The position numbers were made by a program, and so were the translations under genes. Below, in pieces: positions 40,768 to 49,017 of a DNA stretch of 54,675 nucleotides. The notes under the pieces were generated by a model that saw only the letters and a list, made by a program, of their open reading frames with translations, ran no database searches and was not told where the DNA came from. Origin of the DNA: an uncultured Gemmiger sp. (lineage in GTDB: Bacteria; Bacillota; Clostridia; Oscillospirales; Ruminococcaceae). The stretch lies in the NCBI GenBank assembly GCA_944382835.1, contig CALWNP010000015.1:1-54675 (forward strand), read 5' to 3'. Positions within the stretch are counted from its first letter, which is position 1. Each line of letters opens with the position of its first letter.

Positions 40768-41694
40768 TTACTTCTTCAGGTCGCTGAACAGATCCTTCTG
40801 GTAGACGCCGGCGGCGATGAGGTCGGCAAAGGACTGGATGACCACATCCTTGTCCTCTTTGTAGGTGACGCCGAACCACTTGTCCCCGGTCTGGAGCACC
40901 TGGACGGTGACCTTGCCCTGCTTGAGCAGGCTGTCAATGTAGATGGGCAGCAGGTACTCGGCCTTGAGCTCGTTGCCGGCGATGCCCTGGAAGAACTCCA
41001 CAAAGCCGGTCTCCAGCAGGTCCATGAACTCGGGGGTCAGGCCCCACATGTTCATCGAGACCAGGCTGTCGGGGTCCACCGGCTGGCCGGCCACGGCGGC
41101 GCCGTCGGCGGTCTTCTCGATGCCGGAGGTCTCGATGACATCGGTCAGGAAACCCTGGTCGTCCATCTTGCAGATGCCGCGGGTGACCGCGCCGTTGTCG
41201 CTGAGGGTGTTCTTGAGGACAAAGCCCGCCATGCAGAGCTGGCCGGGCTTGTCCGGGGTGTAGTTCTCCAAAAAGCTGTGCAGCTTGACAAAGGCTTCCT
41301 TGCCGTAGTAGTCGTCGGCGTTGATGACCGCGAAGGGCTCCTTCAGCAGCCCCTTGCAGGCCAGCACCGCCTGGCCGGTGCCCCAGGGCTTGGAGCGGCC
41401 TTCGGGCACCGAGATCCCGGCGGGCAGGGCGTCCAGCGCCTGGAAGGCGTACTCGGTCTCCACACCCAGTTTGGCGCAGATGCCCTCGATGCGGTCGCCG
41501 ATGGCTTCCTTGAAGGCCTCCTCGATGTCGTGGCGGATGATAAAGACAATCTTGTCAAAGCCGGCCTCGATGGCATCGTGGATGGAATAGTCCATGATGA
41601 TCTCCCCGTTGGGGCCCACGGCGGCCAGCTGCTTGATGCCGCCGCCGAACCGGGACCCGATGCCTGCTGCCATGATGACCAGTGCAGTTTTCAT
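40768..41694 (-). CDS. Sugar-phosphate nucleotidyltransferase (GalU-like)
   Basis: A 308-residue NTP transferase fold protein: TALVIMAAGIGSRFGGGIKQL (in part; MAAGIGSRFGG is the nucleotide-binding loop), VGPNGEIIMDYSIHDAIEAGF, KPWGTGQAVLACK, INADDYYGKEAF with the metal Asp pair, and LVSMNMWGLTPEF. It belongs to a clade with the loop GSRFGG-IKQL rather than GTR-PxTK of classical GalU, so the exact sugar is uncertain. Next to galT it probably makes or recycles UDP-hexose from a hexose-1-phosphate. GGAGGAATTATT precedes the ATG at 41694. Its 5' region holds two sizeable hairpins. Confidence 0.82.
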   Translation of the reverse strand: MKTALVIMAAGIGSRFGGGIKQLAAVGPNGEIIMDYSIHDAIEAGFDKIVFIIRHDIEEAFKEAIGDRIEGICAKLGVETEYAFQALDALPAGISVPEGRSKPWGTGQAVLACKGLLKEPFAVINADDYYGKEAFVKLHSFLENYTPDKPGQLCMAGFVLKNTLSDNGAVTRGICKMDDQGFLTDVIETSGIEKTADGAAVAGQPVDPDSLVSMNMWGLTPEFMDLLETGFVEFFQGIAGNELKAEYLLPIYIDSLLKQGKVTVQVLQTGDKWFGVTYKEDKDVVIQSFADLIAAGVYQKDLFSDLKK

Positions 41695-41711
41695 AATAAT
41701 TCCTCCAATAT

Positions 41712-41785
41712 GCCGGGCAGATGGGCCCGGATTGTTTGGGCTGCCTTTCCAAAAAGGAGAATGCCTCCCGGTTTGAAAGGCAGCC
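41712..41785 (-). promoter_or_regulatory. Structured 5' region of the nucleotidyltransferase gene
   Basis: A perfect 11-bp inverted repeat (GGCTGCCTTTC at 41739-41749, GAAAGGCAGCC at 41775-41785, 25-base loop) and a second hairpin CCGGGC/GCCCGG (41712-41730), the latter close to the ribosome binding site. No T-run and no clear promoter. Candidate RNA control element; no known riboswitch was recognised. Confidence 0.4.
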
Positions 41786-41839
41786 ATATTCCAAAAGCTC
41801 CCGCCGCCGGACAAGGGCAGGGGAGCGCAGGGAAACAGA

Positions 41840-42832
41840 TTACAGCGAGACCAGCGAGATCACCGCCTGGACGTTGGGGCCCATCATCTGGACGATGAGG
41901 GCGATGACCGCCAGGTAGGCCACCACATAGATCACCACCGCCGCCGCGCTGGTGCCCCCCGAAAGGGCCAGGGCATCCTCCCGGGCGGGGCCGTCGGGGA
42001 TGCGGGCGCAGATGTCCCGGATCTTCTGGGCGGATTCCTTCTTGTACCAGTATACCGCAAACAGACAGCGCAGGATCATCTGGACCCAGTCCAGCACGGC
42101 GCAGACGTTGAGCAGGATGTAGAGCCAGTTGCCCCCCGGCAGCCAGGCCACCAGCGGCGACTGGGAGATGGCCAGCAGGTAGATCACGGTGGGCAGGGAA
42201 AGCAGCACCGTCAGGGCGGTGAAGATGGCCCCCTCCTTCCACATCTTGCGGTAGAAGAAGTAGATGGGGCCCAGAAACAGCGCCGAGAAACAGACGCTGA
42301 CCTTGTGGCGGGTTTCCTCCATCCGGAAAAACTGCATCAGATAATACAGACTGGAATTGCCCACAAAGGTGGCCCAGTCCCGCGCCTTGATGCCGTCGAT
42401 GGGGTCCTCGGGGCCCAGCTCCTTGCGGTAGAAGCCGGCAAAGCCTTCCTCAGCCCCCGGGGCGGCGTTGGCAGCGTTGGCGCTGTTGGCCGTGCTGCCG
42501 GGGTTGGGCCGGGCATAGATCGGGGGGGGTTCGGGCGCGGCGGCCCCGGCGGCGTCGGGGTCGGGCAGGGGCACCCCGCAGTGGTTGCAGAACCGGGCCC
42601 CCACCGGGTTGTGGGTGCCGCAGTTGGGGCAGACCGGCTCCTCGGGGGCGGGGGCGTTGTCCGGCCGCCACTCAAAGCCGGTGGCGTGCTCGGCCTGGTG
42701 GACACAGACCCCTACCTTCTGCCAGCAGGCGCGGTGGTAGGGGGTACCGCAGTCGGGACAGACGACGATGTCGTCCCCCTCCTGGAACGGGGTATGACAA
42801 ACAGGGCATTGGTTGCCTTTATAATCAGCCAT
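41840..42832 (-). CDS. RING-like/zinc-ribbon membrane protein
   Basis: A 330-residue protein. Residues 9-36 form a treble-clef/RING-like zinc site (CPVC, CPDCGTPYHRACW) of the prokaryotic RING type. A second zinc ribbon follows (CPNCGTHNPVGARFCNHCG, about 68-86), then an Ala/Pro/Asn-rich linker. The C-terminal half has four or five hydrophobic segments (VCFSALFLGPIYFFY, AIFTALTVLLSLPTVIYLLA, LYILLNVCAVL, AVVIYVVAYLAVIALIV). Zinc-finger domains on multi-span membrane proteins are common in Firmicutes, but their targets are unknown. CTGGAGGAAACCAA precedes the ATG at 42832. It has its own promoter, divergent from prfB. Confidence 0.8.
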   Translation of the reverse strand: MADYKGNQCPVCHTPFQEGDDIVVCPDCGTPYHRACWQKVGVCVHQAEHATGFEWRPDNAPAPEEPVCPNCGTHNPVGARFCNHCGVPLPDPDAAGAAAPEPPPIYARPNPGSTANSANAANAAPGAEEGFAGFYRKELGPEDPIDGIKARDWATFVGNSSLYYLMQFFRMEETRHKVSVCFSALFLGPIYFFYRKMWKEGAIFTALTVLLSLPTVIYLLAISQSPLVAWLPGGNWLYILLNVCAVLDWVQMILRCLFAVYWYKKESAQKIRDICARIPDGPAREDALALSGGTSAAAVVIYVVAYLAVIALIVQMMGPNVQAVISLVSL

Positions 42833-42903
42833 TTGGTTTCCTCCAGAACAGGACGCCCGCCGCGGGCCTGGGGGCCGGGCGGGGTGTGCTGTATTCTTCT
42901 GCC

Positions 42904-42932
42904 ATTATACTATACATGGTAAGCAAAATCAA
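42904..42932 (-). promoter_or_regulatory. Promoter of the RING-like membrane protein gene
   Basis: Minus strand TTGATT (plus 42927-42932), 17 bases, TATAAT (plus 42904-42909). Confidence 0.8.
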
Positions 42933-42984
42933 AGAATTTTCCATGAACAGTGGACGCTGTGGGGCAAATTCTGCAAGATTTCTG

Positions 42985-43013
42985 TTTACAAGGGGCGGTG
43001 TTTCGTTTATACT
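42985..43013 (+). promoter_or_regulatory. prfB promoter
   Basis: TTTACA at 42985-42990, 17 bases, TATACT at 43008-43013. It is divergent from the promoter at 42904-42932, about 50 bases away. Confidence 0.8.
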
Positions 43014-43065
43014 AAAACTGTATGAGTATGTGCCATTGTATGACTAAAGGGAAGAACGTGAAACC

Positions 43066-44187
43066 ATGATTACCATTGACGAACTGAAATCCAAACTGGG
43101 CGGATTTGAGACCGCCGTGGCCGATCTGCGGGATGCGCTGTCCATCGAGGCCAGCGAAAAGCGGTTGGCCGAGCTGGAACATCAGATGACCATGCCCGGC
43201 TTTTTTGACGATCAGGAGCGCAGCCAGAAGGTCTACTCCGAGATGGGGGATCTGAAAAACAAGCTGGAGCGCTTCAACAAGCTGACCAACCAGTACGAGG
43301 AGGCCGCCACCCTGCTGGAGATGCTGGAGGAGGAAAACGATCCCTCCCTGATCCACGAGGGCGAGGAAGCCGTGAACGGGGTGGAGAAATCCATCGACGA
43401 GCTGCAGCTGATGACCATGCTCAACGGGGAATACGACCACTCCAACGCCATCCTGACCTTCCACGCCGGCACCGGCGGCACCGAGGCCCAGGATTGGGCC
43501 GAGATGCTCTTCCGGATGTACAACCGCTGGGCCGACGCCCACAGCTACTCGGTGGAGGTGCTGGATGTGCTGGAAGGCGAGGAAGCCGGCATCAAGAGCG
43601 CTTCGATGATGGTCAAGGGCGCCAACGCCTACGGCATGCTGAAGAGCGAAAACGGGGTGCACCGGCTGGTGCGCATCAGCCCCTTTGACGCCAACGCCCG
43701 CCGCCAGACCAGCTTCGCCTCGCTGGAGGTCATGCCCGAGCTGGACAACAACATCAAGATCGAGATCAACCCCGCCGACATCGAGATGCAGGTCTACCGC
43801 TCCTCCGGCGCCGGCGGCCAGCACATCAACAAGACCTCCTCGGCGGTGCGCCTGATCCACAAGCCCACTGGCATCGTCACCAGCTGCCAGACCCAGCGCA
43901 GCCAGCTGCAGAACCGGGAGTACGCCATGGAGATGATGAAGGCCAAGCTCTACCAGATTGCTTTGCAGCAGCATAAGGAGAAGATCGACGACATCAAGGG
44001 GGTCCAGAACGAGATCGCCTGGGGCCACCAGATCCGCAGCTATGTCTTTATGCCCTACACCCTGGTCAAGGACCACCGCACCAACTACGAGAGCGGCAAC
44101 GTCCAGGCCGTCATGGACGGGGATCTGGACGGCTTCATCTACGCCTACCTCAAGGCCAGCTCCCGGGGCGAGCTGCAGGATGTCTGA
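43066..44187 (+). CDS. prfB: Peptide chain release factor 2, no programmed frameshift
   Basis: Ends translation at UGA and UAA. The 373 residues show the N-terminal coiled region, the RF2 stop-recognition tripeptide SPF at 205-207 (ISPFDANARRQTSF) and the peptidyl-hydrolysis motif GGQ at 250-252 (SGAGGQHINKTSSAVR). In many bacteria prfB has an in-frame UGA near codon 26 that needs a +1 frameshift, with a Shine-Dalgarno-like sequence before it. Here the frame runs straight through ADLRDALSIEASEKRLAELE with no stop. The start is the ATG at 43066; AAAGGGAAGAACGTGAAACC upstream gives a rather distant ribosome binding site. Confidence 0.96.
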   Translation: MITIDELKSKLGGFETAVADLRDALSIEASEKRLAELEHQMTMPGFFDDQERSQKVYSEMGDLKNKLERFNKLTNQYEEAATLLEMLEEENDPSLIHEGEEAVNGVEKSIDELQLMTMLNGEYDHSNAILTFHAGTGGTEAQDWAEMLFRMYNRWADAHSYSVEVLDVLEGEEAGIKSASMMVKGANAYGMLKSENGVHRLVRISPFDANARRQTSFASLEVMPELDNNIKIEINPADIEMQVYRSSGAGGQHINKTSSAVRLIHKPTGIVTSCQTQRSQLQNREYAMEMMKAKLYQIALQQHKEKIDDIKGVQNEIAWGHQIRSYVFMPYTLVKDHRTNYESGNVQAVMDGDLDGFIYAYLKASSRGELQDV

Positions 44188-44207
44188 TCCCACAATCCAA
44201 CCAAGTC

Positions 44208-44253
44208 GGGGCGCGGGCCTTTCCCAACCGGGAGGGCCTGCGCCCTTCCTCTT
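44208..44253 (+). terminator. Probable prfB terminator
   Basis: GGGGCGCGGGCC...TTTCCC (44208-44226) pairs with GGGAGGGCCTGCGCCC (about 44230-44245), giving a long stem with one bulge, then TTCCTCTTT. The T-run is interrupted. Confidence 0.65.
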
Positions 44254-44386
44254 TGCCGCCCGGCCCCCAAAACCCAGATTTTTCCCAAATTTTGCAGGAA
44301 GCTGCTATATTTGTTCACAGTCCCTCGTCTATACTGGATAGAAACCCCCGCCCGCGGGGGCTGTGAGAAAACCGAGGTGAACTGTC

Positions 44387-46858
44387 TTGCAACATCCCAT
44401 TCTGCCCTGGCACAAAACGCCGGGCGCCTCGTCGCCCGATACCGCCGCCCTGCCCCCGGTGGACGCCGACCCCGACCGGGGGCTGAGCTCCGCCCAGGTG
44501 GAGGAGCGGGTCCGGGCCGGGCTGACCAACGCGGTCAGCGACACCGCCACCAAGAGCGAGGCCCGGATCATCCGGGACAACCTCTTTACCTTCTTCAACC
44601 TGGTCTTTGTGGTGCTGGCCCTCTGCCTGGGGCTGGTGGGCTCCTTTGCCAACATGACCTTTCTGGGGGTGGTGGTCTGCAACACCGTCATCGGCATTGT
44701 GCAGCAGCTGCGCAGCAAACGCACCATCGACCAGCTCACCCTGGTCAGCGTCCACAAGGTTCGCTGCATCCGGGACGGCCGGGTGGAGCTGCTGCCCAGC
44801 GACGCCCTGGTGCGGGACGACATTGTGGAGTTTCTGCCCGGGGAGCAGATCTGCGCCGACGCGGTGGTGCGCCGGGGGGAGGCCAGCCTCAACGAGGCGC
44901 TGATCACCGGCGAGGCCCGGGCGGTGCCCAAGGCCCCCGGCGACCGGCTGCGCTCCGGCAGCTTTGTGGTGGCGGGGCGGTGCCGGGCCCAGCTGACCTG
45001 CGTGGGGGATGACAGCTACGCCAGCCGTCTGACCGCCGAGGCCAAGGCCGACGCCGGGGTCAGCCGGGGAGAGATGATGCGGTCGCTGGACCGGCTGATC
45101 CGGGTCATCGGTATCGCCCTGATCCCCATGGGGCTGCTGCTCTTTTATAATCAGAAAGAAATGCTGGGGATGCCGCTGCGCAGCGCGGTGGAGACCACCG
45201 TGGCCGCCCTGATCGGGATGATCCCCGAGGGGCTCTATCTGCTGACCAGCATGGCCCTGGCGGTGAGCATGATCCGGCTGGCCCGGCGCAAGGTGCTGGC
45301 CCAGGACATGAACTGCATCGAGACCCTGGCCCGGGTGGATGTGCTCTGCGTGGACAAGACCGGCACCATCACCGAGGCGAGGATGGAGGCCGCCGCGCCC
45401 CAGCTGCTGGACCCCGAAGACTGGCCCATGGACCGGGTGGAAACCCTGCTGACCAGCTTTTACGCCGGCACCGAGCCGGACAACGACACCGCCCGGGCGC
45501 TGGTGGGGCGGTTCGGCCATCGGCCGGAGGGGGCACCCGTCTGGCAGCGCACCCACACCGTGCCCTTCCAGTCCGCCTACAAGTGGAGCGCCGCCACCTT
45601 TGGGGAGCAGGGCAGCTTTGTGGTGGGGGCGCCCGAGATCATCGCCGGGGGGCGCTATGGCGAGATTGAGGCCCGGTGCCGGGGGCTGATGGAGCAGGGC
45701 AGCCGGGTGCTGCTGGCCGCCCAATACGACGGCAGACCCGACCCCGAAACCGGCCTGGACCCCGCCCGGCTGCACTGGGTGGCGCTGCTGCCGGTGGCCA
45801 ACCGCATCCGGCCCGAGGCCCCCGAGACCTTCCGCTACTTTGACCGGCAGGGGGTGGCGGTGAAGGTGATCTCGGGGGACAACCCCCTGGCGGTGAGCCA
45901 GGTGGCCCGGCAGGCGGGCATCGCCGGGGCGGAAGCCTATGTGGATGCCTCCACCCTGCACACCGAGGCCGAGCTGGCCGACGCTGCCCGCCGCTGCACC
46001 GTCTTTGGCCGGGTGACCCCCGAGCAGAAGCGGGCGCTGGTGCGGGCCTTGCAGCGGGCCGGGCACACCGTGGCCATGACCGGCGACGGGGTCAACGACG
46101 TGCTGGCCCTGAAGGATGCCGACTGCGGCATCGCCATGGCCTCGGGGGCCCAGGCCGCCGCCCAGATCGCCCAGCTGGTGCTGCTGGAATCCGACTTCGC
46201 CGGGCTGCCCGCCGTGGTGGACGAGGGGCGCCGGGTCATCAACAACATCCAGCGGTCGGCGGCGCTGTTTCTGGTCAAGAACATCTTCTCCTTCACCCTG
46301 GCGCTGCTGACCATCTTCATCACCATGCCCTATCCGCTGCAGCCCATCCAGCTCACCCTGGTCTCGGCGGTGACCATCGGCATCCCCTCCTTTGTGCTGG
46401 CGCTGGAACCCAACCACGAGCTGGTGCGGGGGCGGTTCATCTACAACGTGCTGCGGGCCGCCCTGCCCGGCGGGCTGACCAATCTGCTGCTGGTGCTGGG
46501 GGTGGAGGCCTTCTGCGCGGCCTTTGACCTGCCCTACGCCACCCTGACCACCATCACCACCCTGCTGCTGCTGGCGGTGGGGCTGGCGGTGCTGTGGCGG
46601 GTGTGCCAGCCCTTCACCCCGGCCCACATCGCCCTGTGGGTGGGCATGGCGGTGCTGGGGGTGGCCGGGGCCGTCCTGGGCGGGCCGCTGCTGGGCCTCA
46701 GCCCCCTGGACCGCCAGGGACTGCTGGTGCTGGCGGTCTTTCTGGCCCTGGTGGTCCAGACCCTGCGGCTCTGGACCGGGATGAGCCACTGGGGGGACCG
46801 GGCCGCCGCCTGGGTGCAGAACCACAGCCCCTTTGCCCCGCCCCAAGATCCCGAATAA
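44387..46858 (+). CDS. P-type cation ATPase, CtpE-like
   Basis: An 823-residue integral membrane pump. Motifs in order: actuator loop ITGEA (usually TGES), membrane segment M4 with IPEGLYLLTSMALAV, the phosphorylated Asp323 in CVDKTGTIT, the nucleotide-binding domain, and the hinge MTGDGVNDVLALKDADCGIAM. Around ten membrane segments; the last six form a large C-terminal domain. The IPEGLYLLTS block and the ASGAQAAAQIAQLVLLESDFAGLP stretch (in part) resemble CtpE, a calcium-uptake ATPase in mycobacteria, so Ca2+ is the likeliest ion; that is inference. No metal-binding N-terminal domain, against a copper pump. The start is a TTG at 44387 after CCGAGGTGAACTGTC. A hairpin (about 44345-44360) lies in its 5' region, and no strong promoter is seen. 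Confidence 0.88.
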   Translation: MQHPILPWHKTPGASSPDTAALPPVDADPDRGLSSAQVEERVRAGLTNAVSDTATKSEARIIRDNLFTFFNLVFVVLALCLGLVGSFANMTFLGVVVCNTVIGIVQQLRSKRTIDQLTLVSVHKVRCIRDGRVELLPSDALVRDDIVEFLPGEQICADAVVRRGEASLNEALITGEARAVPKAPGDRLRSGSFVVAGRCRAQLTCVGDDSYASRLTAEAKADAGVSRGEMMRSLDRLIRVIGIALIPMGLLLFYNQKEMLGMPLRSAVETTVAALIGMIPEGLYLLTSMALAVSMIRLARRKVLAQDMNCIETLARVDVLCVDKTGTITEARMEAAAPQLLDPEDWPMDRVETLLTSFYAGTEPDNDTARALVGRFGHRPEGAPVWQRTHTVPFQSAYKWSAATFGEQGSFVVGAPEIIAGGRYGEIEARCRGLMEQGSRVLLAAQYDGRPDPETGLDPARLHWVALLPVANRIRPEAPETFRYFDRQGVAVKVISGDNPLAVSQVARQAGIAGAEAYVDASTLHTEAELADAARRCTVFGRVTPEQKRALVRALQRAGHTVAMTGDGVNDVLALKDADCGIAMASGAQAAAQIAQLVLLESDFAGLPAVVDEGRRVINNIQRSAALFLVKNIFSFTLALLTIFITMPYPLQPIQLTLVSAVTIGIPSFVLALEPNHELVRGRFIYNVLRAALPGGLTNLLLVLGVEAFCAAFDLPYATLTTITTLLLLAVGLAVLWRVCQPFTPAHIALWVGMAVLGVAGAVLGGPLLGLSPLDRQGLLVLAVFLALVVQTLRLWTGMSHWGDRAAAWVQNHSPFAPPQDPE

Positions 46859-46860
46859 AC

Positions 46861-46898
46861 AAAAAGGCTGCGCCCCCCGGCAAGGGGACGCAGCCTTT
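46861..46898 (-). terminator. dnaD-dnaC terminator (possibly two-way)
   Basis: GGCTGCGCCCCC and GGGGACGCAGCC form a stem at about 46866-46896. On the minus strand it is followed by TTTTTGTTTA; on the plus strand by only TTT, so it is stronger for the minus-strand genes. Confidence 0.85.
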
Positions 46899-46906
46899 GC
46901 TGTTGC

Positions 46907-47869
46907 TTATTTCATCCGCAGGTCCACCCCGAAAAACCGGAAGACCTTGCACCCGCCCAGAATCCGGCTGGCCACCTTCTCGGTGTAGCGGGCCTCGAAG
47001 ATGGCCTGGTCGGTGATGTTGGTGGTGTAGATGGTGGGGCGGCCGCAGAGCATCCGGGTGTTGATGAGTTCATACAGCACGCTGATGGTCAGCTGGGTGA
47101 TGTACTCGGTGCCCAGGTCGTCCAGAATCAGCAGGTCTGCCTCCTTGCAGGCCTCCAGCCAGGGGTCCTGGGTGTTGTCCCGGTCAAAGTGCTCCCGGCT
47201 CAGCTGGGCCGCCAGCGCCGCCGAGCTGGTGTAGAGGACATCAAACCCCCGGCGCAGCACGGTGTCGGCGATGGCCAGGGCCATGTGGGTCTTGCCCAGT
47301 CCCGCCGACCCGGTGAACATCAGCGACTTGCTCTGCAGGGTGAAGGTCTGGGCGTAGTGGATGCAATAGTGCAGCACCTTGCCCATGTACTCCCGGGGGA
47401 TGCCGTGGAGGTCGGGGTCCATGGTATCGGGGTAGCGGTCCAGGTGGAAGGTGTCGAAATCGCAGAGGGCCAGGGGGCTGGCGCTGTTGATCTCCTCCCG
47501 CCGCAGGGTGCGGGCCAGCTCGGCCACGCAGCGGCAGGGCACCCCCTTGGCCAGCCCGGTGTCCCGGCAGAGGGGACAGTGGTACTTGGGTTCCAGGTCG
47601 TCGGCGGCGTAGCCCGCGGCGGCCAGGGCGGCGTTCCAGTCGGCATCGCTTTTGGCCAGGGCGGCCTTGGGGGCGGCCAGATCCAGCCCCTGGGCGGCCG
47701 CCAGCGTCAGGGAGAGCCCCGCCCTGGTGTGGGCCTCGTCGGCGGCGGCCAGGGCGGGGTGGGCGGCAAAGGCCGCGTCCCGCTTGCGCTGGGCTTCCAC
47801 CACCGCCCGCTGGCGGCGCATGGTGATGAGCCGCTGGGCCTGGCGAAACAGTTCGTCCTTGGTGCGCAT
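46907..47869 (-). CDS. dnaC: DnaC/DnaI-type helicase loader ATPase
   Basis: AAA+ ATPase that loads the replicative helicase. In 320 residues, an Ala-rich N-terminal helical part (1-90) is followed by a Cys cluster (C98, C101, C112, C114 in YHCPLCRDTGLAKGVPCRC, probably a zinc site) and an AAA+ core with GSAGLGKT (187-194), Walker B LLILDDLG (246-251) and the sensor region PTIYTTNI. Lies 3 bases after dnaD, so the pair is co-translated. The Cys cluster before the AAA+ core is as in DnaI. IstB-type transposition proteins share the fold, but no transposase is near. Confidence 0.9.
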   Translation of the reverse strand: MRTKDELFRQAQRLITMRRQRAVVEAQRKRDAAFAAHPALAAADEAHTRAGLSLTLAAAQGLDLAAPKAALAKSDADWNAALAAAGYAADDLEPKYHCPLCRDTGLAKGVPCRCVAELARTLRREEINSASPLALCDFDTFHLDRYPDTMDPDLHGIPREYMGKVLHYCIHYAQTFTLQSKSLMFTGSAGLGKTHMALAIADTVLRRGFDVLYTSSAALAAQLSREHFDRDNTQDPWLEACKEADLLILDDLGTEYITQLTISVLYELINTRMLCGRPTIYTTNITDQAIFEARYTEKVASRILGGCKVFRFFGVDLRMK

Positions 47870-47872
47870 GGT

Positions 47873-48796
47873 TTATCCCTCCCCGTCCTCGTCAAAGACC
47901 GCGTTCCAGTCCCGGTTGAAGACATCTTTCTTGGCGGTGGCGGCGGCCCCGGCGGCGGGGGCGGCGGGGCGCTGGGTGGCCAGGATGTTGCTGCCCGACA
48001 GCTGCCCCTTGCCCCGCACCGCCGCCACCGTGGTCAGCCCCTGGGCCCGCCAGGAGCGCAGGATGCCGTCCACATACCGGATGGTGCGGTGGTTCTCGGC
48101 GTGGAGCAACGCCTCGTCCACCATGGCGGGGCCGTAGCCCCACTCCTCCTGCCAGCGCACCAGGGCGCCCCGCTCCCACCGGGTCAGCTGCCGGGGGTCG
48201 GTGCCGAACATCCGGGCCGCCTCGGCCCACCATTCCTCCCGGCGCTTCTGGCGTTTCAGGTAGCGCTCGGCGTCCTCGCCGGTCTCCACATTGTCCGCCC
48301 GCCAGCGCTCCAGCTCCCGGCCCAGGGCGGCCACCGTCCGCCGCCCCTGCCGGGCCACCTCGGCACAGGCCAGCAGCAGCACGTCGGGCTGCCAGCCCTC
48401 GTTGAGGTAGAGCCCCACCAGCCGCTGCATCTCGCTGCGGCTCAGCGCCCGGCCAAAGGCGTTCTGGGCCTCCTCGCAGAGCACCGCCACATAGGGGTCG
48501 TTCAGGCTGGACAGGTCCACGGCGGCGGGGTTCACCGGGGCGGTGGCATCCGCCGAACCCAGGGTCTTTGTCCGCTCCAGCAGCCCCGCACCCGCCCAGT
48601 ATTGCAGCGCCCGGCGGGCGGCCTCGGGGCTTTTCAGCGCCAGGTCGTGGGCGATGGTCTGGGGGTCCGCCGCCCCGCCGTTCAGCAGATAGAGGGCCAC
48701 CCGGATGGTGTCGCCGTCGGTCTGGGCCAGATGCCGCAGCACCAACTGGGGCACCGCCAGGGTGTCCCCGCTCTGTTCCACCAGCCTGTATCCCAT
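47873..48796 (-). CDS. dnaD: DnaD-like replication initiation protein
   Basis: Primosome protein acting in initiation with the helicase loader. The 307 residues have an N-terminal winged-helix part (VPQLVLRHLAQTDGDTIRVALYLL, in part) and two DnaD C-terminal-type repeats (about 110-180 and 190-260), the second with RWEEEWGYGPAMVDEALLHAE-like spacing: RWQEEWGYGPAMVDEAL, then TIRYVDGILRSWRAQGL, which is the diagnostic YVDGIL-W motif. The start is the ATG at 48796 with AAAGGGGGG 10 bases upstream. It pairs with dnaC as in most Clostridia. Confidence 0.85.
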   Translation of the reverse strand: MGYRLVEQSGDTLAVPQLVLRHLAQTDGDTIRVALYLLNGGAADPQTIAHDLALKSPEAARRALQYWAGAGLLERTKTLGSADATAPVNPAAVDLSSLNDPYVAVLCEEAQNAFGRALSRSEMQRLVGLYLNEGWQPDVLLLACAEVARQGRRTVAALGRELERWRADNVETGEDAERYLKRQKRREEWWAEAARMFGTDPRQLTRWERGALVRWQEEWGYGPAMVDEALLHAENHRTIRYVDGILRSWRAQGLTTVAAVRGKGQLSGSNILATQRPAAPAAGAAATAKKDVFNRDWNAVFDEDGEG

Positions 48797-48838
48797 GCCA
48801 AAATGGCCCCCCTTTGCCCACAAACATTCTTACAGCCC

Positions 48839-48847
48839 ATTATATCA
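48839..48847 (-). promoter_or_regulatory. Extended -10 promoter of dnaD-dnaC
   Basis: Minus strand TGA-TATAAT (plus 48839-48847). No convincing -35 at 17 bases. Confidence 0.5.
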
Positions 48848-48940
48848 TAGATTGCCCCACCGGGGAGGTTTTGCCGCGCTCTTTGTGCATCCTGCCAAAA
48901 AACGCCCGGGGATTTTGGGAGGTGTTTTGGGCGGTTTACC

Positions 48941-48969
48941 TTGCGGAAGGGGAAAAATTCTTCTACAAT
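48941..48969 (+). promoter_or_regulatory. Promoter of the PRTase-like gene
   Basis: TTGCGG at 48941-48946, 17 bases, TACAAT at 48964-48969. Confidence 0.7.
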
Positions 48970-49017
48970 AAAGATATTGAGACAAAACCCTGATGTTGCA
49001 GCGAAGGAGTGGTACAC

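Noticed and set aside
44315-46846. Minus-strand open frame of 843 codons opposite the P-type ATPase
   Set aside because: Shadow frame; the plus strand carries all P-type ATPase motifs in order.
46907-47869. IstB-type insertion sequence helper instead of a helicase loader
   Set aside because: No transposase or inverted repeats nearby, and it is coupled to a DnaD-like gene, which fits DnaC/DnaI.
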